From Tubiluchus corallicola (Eukaryota; Priapulida; Priapulimorpha; Priapulimorphida; Tubiluchidae): a stretch of DNA of 64,000 nucleotides. Of the stretch, positions 59,436 through 64,000 are shown in pieces (position 1 is the stretch's first letter; every line of letters starts with the position of its first letter). Below the pieces are notes generated by a model. It was not told the origin of the DNA and did not search any database. It saw only the letters and a program-made list of their open reading frames with translations. Location: positions 218,858-282,857 of the forward strand of contig JAQGDQ010000303.1 in NCBI GenBank assembly GCA_030141605.1. Direction: 5' to 3'. Made by a program: the position numbers and the translations under genes.

Positions 59436-62018
59436 CAAAGAGTGATTCTCAGCAATTGGGAAGAAAGTCAGAGGACAAATGGAAAAGAACGTACAATGTG
59501 TTAAATTTAATTTTACCAAATGCACAATATAGTTTTGCATTTATACATAAGGTCATTTTTCTGCACGCAGGGCAGAGTGGGCGTTAGAAGTGAAATGGAT
59601 GTTTTGTGTTACAAGGAATTCGTTATTCTTATTCTACGATACTGAATAAAGCATTTTTTCTGTTTCCCAACAATACGTTGAAGTTTTACGTCAAATAAGA
59701 TTCTTTGAAATACGGATTCCTCTTTTCATAACTATAATAAAAAAGAATTTTAGTTTGAGGAGAGGAGAAAAGTGACCTGCGATTCTGAGAAGTCGGAGGA
59801 CTAGAACCATACAGGGACGGATATAATTTACTATTATTGCAACCTAATAATTTTTGTTAGAAAAACTGGATAATGTTTGAAAGGCAAATACCAACGTTTC
59901 ACGTGATTGTGAACCACTAAAAATGGCAAGTGTTAAAGTTTCAGTTTTAACTGAAATCATAAAATTTACTGCAAATGATAAAAAATGGTAGTCACGGGTA
60001 AAATTTCGTATCGTAGAAAATCAAAACTATTTCGGGTCTAAAGAAATCACGAAATGATAATGAACATCAATTTATTGTACAACATAGTGTTTTTTTCGTA
60101 CAAGAATAAGTATTTCACGGGTATTACACATTTAAGTGCAAAGCAGGCATACAATTTGCTGAAAAGCCGATGTCATGTCATACGGGAAATAATATAAAGG
60201 TCTCATTTTAGAATGTAAAACAGCTTGTGTAAGGCAAAAACAATCTTATTACGTGACCGTATAATTTTTTTCAACTCGAATGCCTCGAAGGAAACAGAAT
60301 CTATGAAGCGAAATAGACAAAACATTCGAGTTTTCTGTGGAGATGAAGAGCGTGCTTTCACGACAGCACCGTCGATTCATCAGATTCATTGATTGATTGG
60401 GTACTTTGTGAATTGATACACTCGTCTCTCCTTACACCAGAACGCGCTCGTCATGGAAAAATTCCGAGTCTTCAATGCACAACTGCAGATAACAAAAACT
60501 GCGAAATCGGTTCATGGTAAATTGTCACAGAGTCTATCAGATTATCTACATATGACAAATGAATACTATCTGTCCATGTCACTGGGACGCGTGACGATCT
60601 GTCATCGCAGAAGCTTTTCATTGCTGCGCTAACAAGAGAATACCGAGTGAAAAGACCTCTTCAAAGTATTCACAGCCGGGCAATAATATTGCCATAATAA
60701 GCAATTAACAGTACACTAAGCTCTTTCAAAATCAGTGTCCATTAGTAGTAATTCGACAATAAAAACAGAAAACTAAAAGGATTGCGTTAGTGGTAGATAC
60801 AAAGAGGGCACAGGACAAAGAGAGAAGCCATCGACAATACGAACCGCCCTGGAATTCAGGTCATATGCGTTTTCATTGATTCATGAATGTAACGTCCACG
60901 CACGCAACACTAGAACCAGCGGACAATGGACAGAAGCAATTCACGCACGGACAAATCTAGGGCGATTTTTAACGCGTAACATTCTAACAAAAGCCAACAG
61001 CCACGAGCGAAGGTTCCTCAAACAGAGAGATGAATAAGTAAAGCAAACAATTACTATAATGCACAGCTTCTGCCACGCAGTTCTGTTAGGTTTAATCAGA
61101 AACAGCCAATCGCATGTATATGCACCAAACCACAGACGCGACTAACCGATAAAACACATCATCATAGCACTGCTAGCATTCTCTTAAGCCTTATATTATA
61201 CATATATTAATTCTTTATTTGTCATTAAAATGGCTCACTCATTATAATAAAATTGAGTAATCCTCAGCGTAATGTTAAAATAACAACACTGTTCAAGACA
61301 AATGCGACCAGTGCAGACTAAAAAAACTAAAGTGCAAAACTAATGCCTAATTATATACAATAAATGAACATATTTAGAAACACAATATTAAAATATTTTT
61401 ACAAAACAATATTACAAAAATACATTAAATTTTACATGACATATTTTACACTATACATACATTTAACATGACACAATTAACAGAAACATGCTTTACATTA
61501 CATAAATTGCCTTTAAAAAACAACTACGTCCATCAATTTTGCAATGAAAATATATAAAACCGAATGGTATGAAGTTATTAATAAGGTAGCCAATATAGGC
61601 CCATTGGACAACAACCTTATTTAAAATCCACAGAATGAAAAAACTTAGAGCTTTTTATCAATCATGGCAGTGGTTCTGCATAAGCAGTTTTTTCTTTACG
61701 GGATTTAACGACTTACTAATTTCTGATTGATTACTGAACGTGAATTGATTGTTGCAGCAATAAGGTTACGGTTTGACTTGAGAATGTGCTCAACTTCTAG
61801 CACTCTGACATCTTATGGTTGATCAATAATCGATTACGATGGCTTATGGTTGATCATTTATCGATTACGATTGGCTTGGTATTTCTTGTTCGATAGCAAC
61901 TCATTGTGCAAATGTTCATAATTCTGTCCATACCAACATGACGGCTAGAGCTATCTCGAGTAAGATTCACTTAGATTCCCATTTGGACATTAATACCTAT
62001 TAATACTCTTCATATAGG
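59436..62018. other. Unique AT-rich sequence, 2.6 kb, no recognised gene
   Basis: No exon or RNA gene recognised. A 29-base motif (TTATGGTTGATCAATAATCG region) occurs twice at 61814-61870. A plus-strand open frame at 58958-59155 just upstream is not supported. Confidence 0.5.
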
Positions 62019-62089
62019 CAGTGGCCGCTCGTGTATAGGCACTGTGGTACTGCAGCACTCCCACTAATTTTAGCTACGAGCCGCCACTG
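62019..62089. mobile_element. Mini hAT MITE, CAGTGGCCGCTCGTG ends
   Basis: Only 71 bp: left CAGTGGCCGCTCGTG and right TACGAGCCGCCACTG are inverted with two differences. CAGTGGCGGCTCGT-type ends are familiar from animal hAT MITEs. Flanks CATATAGG and ATCATAGG only partly agree. It sits directly before the 52-bp array. Confidence 0.7.
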
Positions 62090-62097
62090 ATCATAGG

Positions 62098-64000
62098 TGT
62101 TATTTCAGGTGTCACGTAAGTTTGTACTGGTAGTGGTAGTGCAAGGCAGAACTATTTCAGGTATCACGTAAGTTTGCATGGGTAATCGTAGTACAAGATA
62201 GAACTATTTCAGGTGTCACGTAAGTTTGTACTGGTAGTGGTAGTGCAAGACAGAACTATTTCAGGTATCACGTAAGTTTGCACTGGTAATCGTAGTACAA
62301 GATAGAACTATTTCAGGTGTCACGTAAGTTTGTACTGGTAGTGGTAGTGCAAGACAGAACTATTTCAGGTATCACGTAAGTTTGCATGGGTAATCGTAGT
62401 ACAAGATAGAACTATTTCAGGTGTCACGTAAGTTTGTACTGGTAGTGGTAGTGCAAGACAGAACTATTTCAGGTATCACGTAAGTTTGAGGTAATGTAGT
62501 ACAAGATAGAACTATTTCAGGTTCACGTAAGTTTGACTGGTATGGTAGTCAAGAGAACTATTTCAGGTATCACGTAAGTTTGAGGTAATGGTAGTACAAG
62601 ATAGAACTATTTCAGGTATCACGTAAGTTTGACTGGTAATGGTAGTACAAGGCAGAACTATTTCAGGTATCACGTAAGTTTGTACTGGTAGTGGTAGTGC
62701 AAGGCAGAACTATTTCGGGTATCACGTAAGTTTGTACTGGTAATGGTAGTACAAGATAGAACTATTTCAGGTATCACGTAAGTTTGTACTGGTAATGGTA
62801 GTGCAAGACAGAACTATTTCAGGTATCACGTAAGTTTGCACTGGTAATGGTAGTACAAGATAGAACTATTTCAAGAACTATTTCGGGTATCACGTAAGTT
62901 TGTACTGGTAATGGTAGTACAAGATAGAACTATTTCAGGTATCACGTAAGTTTGCACTGGTAATGGTAGTACAAGATAGAACTATTTCAAAAACAACAAC
63001 AAACACGGTATCACGTAAGTTTGTACTGGTAATGGTAGTACAAGATAGAACTATTTCAGGTATCACGTAAGTTTGTACTGGTAACGGTAGTACAAGATAA
63101 CACAACAGAACTATTTCAGGTATCACGTAAGTTTGCACTGGTAATGGTAGTACAAGATAGAACTATTTCAGGTATCACGTAAGTTTGTACTGGTAATGGT
63201 AGTGCAAGACAGAACTATTTCAGGTATCACGTAAGTTTGTACTGGTAATGGTAGTACAAGATAGAACTATTTCAGGTATCACGTAAGTTTGTACTGGTAA
63301 TGGTAGTGCAAGGCAGAACTATTTCGGGTATCACGTAAGTTTGTACTGGTAATGGTAGTACAAGATAGAACTATTTCCGGTATCACGTAAGTTTGCACTG
63401 GTAATGGTAGTACAAGATAGAACTATTTCAGATATTACGTAAGTTTGTACTGGTAGTGGTAGTGCAAGGCAGAACTATTTCGGGTATCACGTAAGTTTGT
63501 ACTGGTAATGGTAGTACAAGATAGAACTATTTCAGGTATCACGTAAGTTTGTACTGGTAACGGTAGTACAAGATGGAACTATTTCAGGTATCACGTAAGC
63601 TTGTACAGGTAATGGTAGTACAAGATAGAACTATTTCAGGTATCACGTAAGTTTGTACTGGTAACGGTAGTACAAGATGGAACTATTTCAGGTATCACGT
63701 AAGCTTGTACAGGTAATGGTAGTACAAGATAGAACTATTTCAGGTATCACGTAAGTTTGTACTGGTAACGGTAGTACAAGATGGAACTATTTCAGGTATC
63801 ACGTAAGCTTGTACAGGTAATGGTAGTACAAGATAGAACTATTTCAGGTATTACATAAGTTTGTACTGGTAATGGTAGTACAAGATAGAACTATTTCAGG
63901 TATCACGTAAGTTTGTACTGGTAGTGGTAGTGCAAGGCAGAACTATTTCGGGTATCACGTAAGTTTGTACTGATAATGGTAGTACAAGATAGAACTATTT
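62098..64000. repeat. 52-bp tandem array running off the right edge, about 36 copies
   Basis: Units AACTATTTCAGGTATCACGT, AAGTTTGTACTGGTAATGGT and AGTACAAGATAG. Two dimeric (104-bp) higher-order forms are visible: GTGTCACG/GTATCACG alternation at 62.10-62.48 kb and GATGG/GATAG with GTTTGTACTGG/GCTTGTACAGG alternation at 63.53-63.84 kb. Short foreign inserts occur near 62988 and 63095. The array is still going at base 64000, so its full size is unknown. Confidence 0.96.

Overview
This is a non-coding-rich stretch of nuclear DNA from a metazoan, most likely a marine invertebrate. It is AT-rich and has no bacterial-type operons or long open frames. It carries spliceosomal exons, 5'-truncated LINE ends, a 5S-rRNA-headed SINE, many small DNA transposons with target-site duplications, an interstitial TTAGGG-type telomeric tract and more than 20 tandem-repeat arrays. 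I cannot name the species.

The one protein-coding gene I can support lies on the minus strand: the orthologue of TIA1/TIAL1 (Rox8 in flies), a three-RRM RNA-binding protein that acts in pre-mRNA splicing, translational silencing and stress granules. A 58-nt internal exon at 1111-1168 encodes EMKVNWATSPSSQPKQDTS, the signature at the end of RRM1, between a good acceptor and a GTAAGT donor. A 33-nt start exon (METATQTPSPL) at 36283-36315 ends in phase 0 after Leu, like the first coding exon of vertebrate TIA1/TIAL1. If both belong to one gene, the first 36 kb is mostly its introns. The two exons that should encode the body of RRM1 were not found by eye. Upstream of the start exon, 36.60-36.70 kb holds a promoter-like block with an RFX X-box and two CCAAT boxes.

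The rest is repeats. (1) hAT-like non-autonomous transposons with 8-bp target duplications: four copies of a CAGGGCCTATTTC family (5.55, 17.13, 41.32, 51.04 kb), plus singletons at 7.11, 14.61, 15.91, 20.40, 33.00 and 62.02 kb. The 33.00 kb element still contains a short conserved-looking start exon. (2) A piggyBac-like TTAA element at 53.98 kb. (3) Three further dispersed families: a subterminal-repeat MITE (3.29 and 31.87 kb, inverted), a TIR element with nuclear-receptor DR1-like motifs (18.22 and 38.00 kb), and a TTAAAGGA-ended group (0.47, 44.26, 45.27, 50.34, 54.86 kb). (4) LINE 3' ends at 9.06, 24.19, 46.99 and 49.33 kb. (5) A SINE at 57.98-58.41 kb and a tRNA-like head at 35.67 kb.

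Tandem arrays with units of 22 to about 135 bp fill much of the remainder. The largest are a 36-bp array (22.93-23.90 kb), a 91-bp array with nested palindromes (33.81-35.11 kb), a 55-bp array with a CACGTG in most units (55.83-57.43 kb) and a 52-bp array running off the right edge (62.10-64.00 kb). From 36.8 kb to the right edge I found no convincing exon. The only long non-repetitive open frame there is an unrecognised 188-codon one at 53263-53829. No operon, prophage, CRISPR array or immune system is visible.
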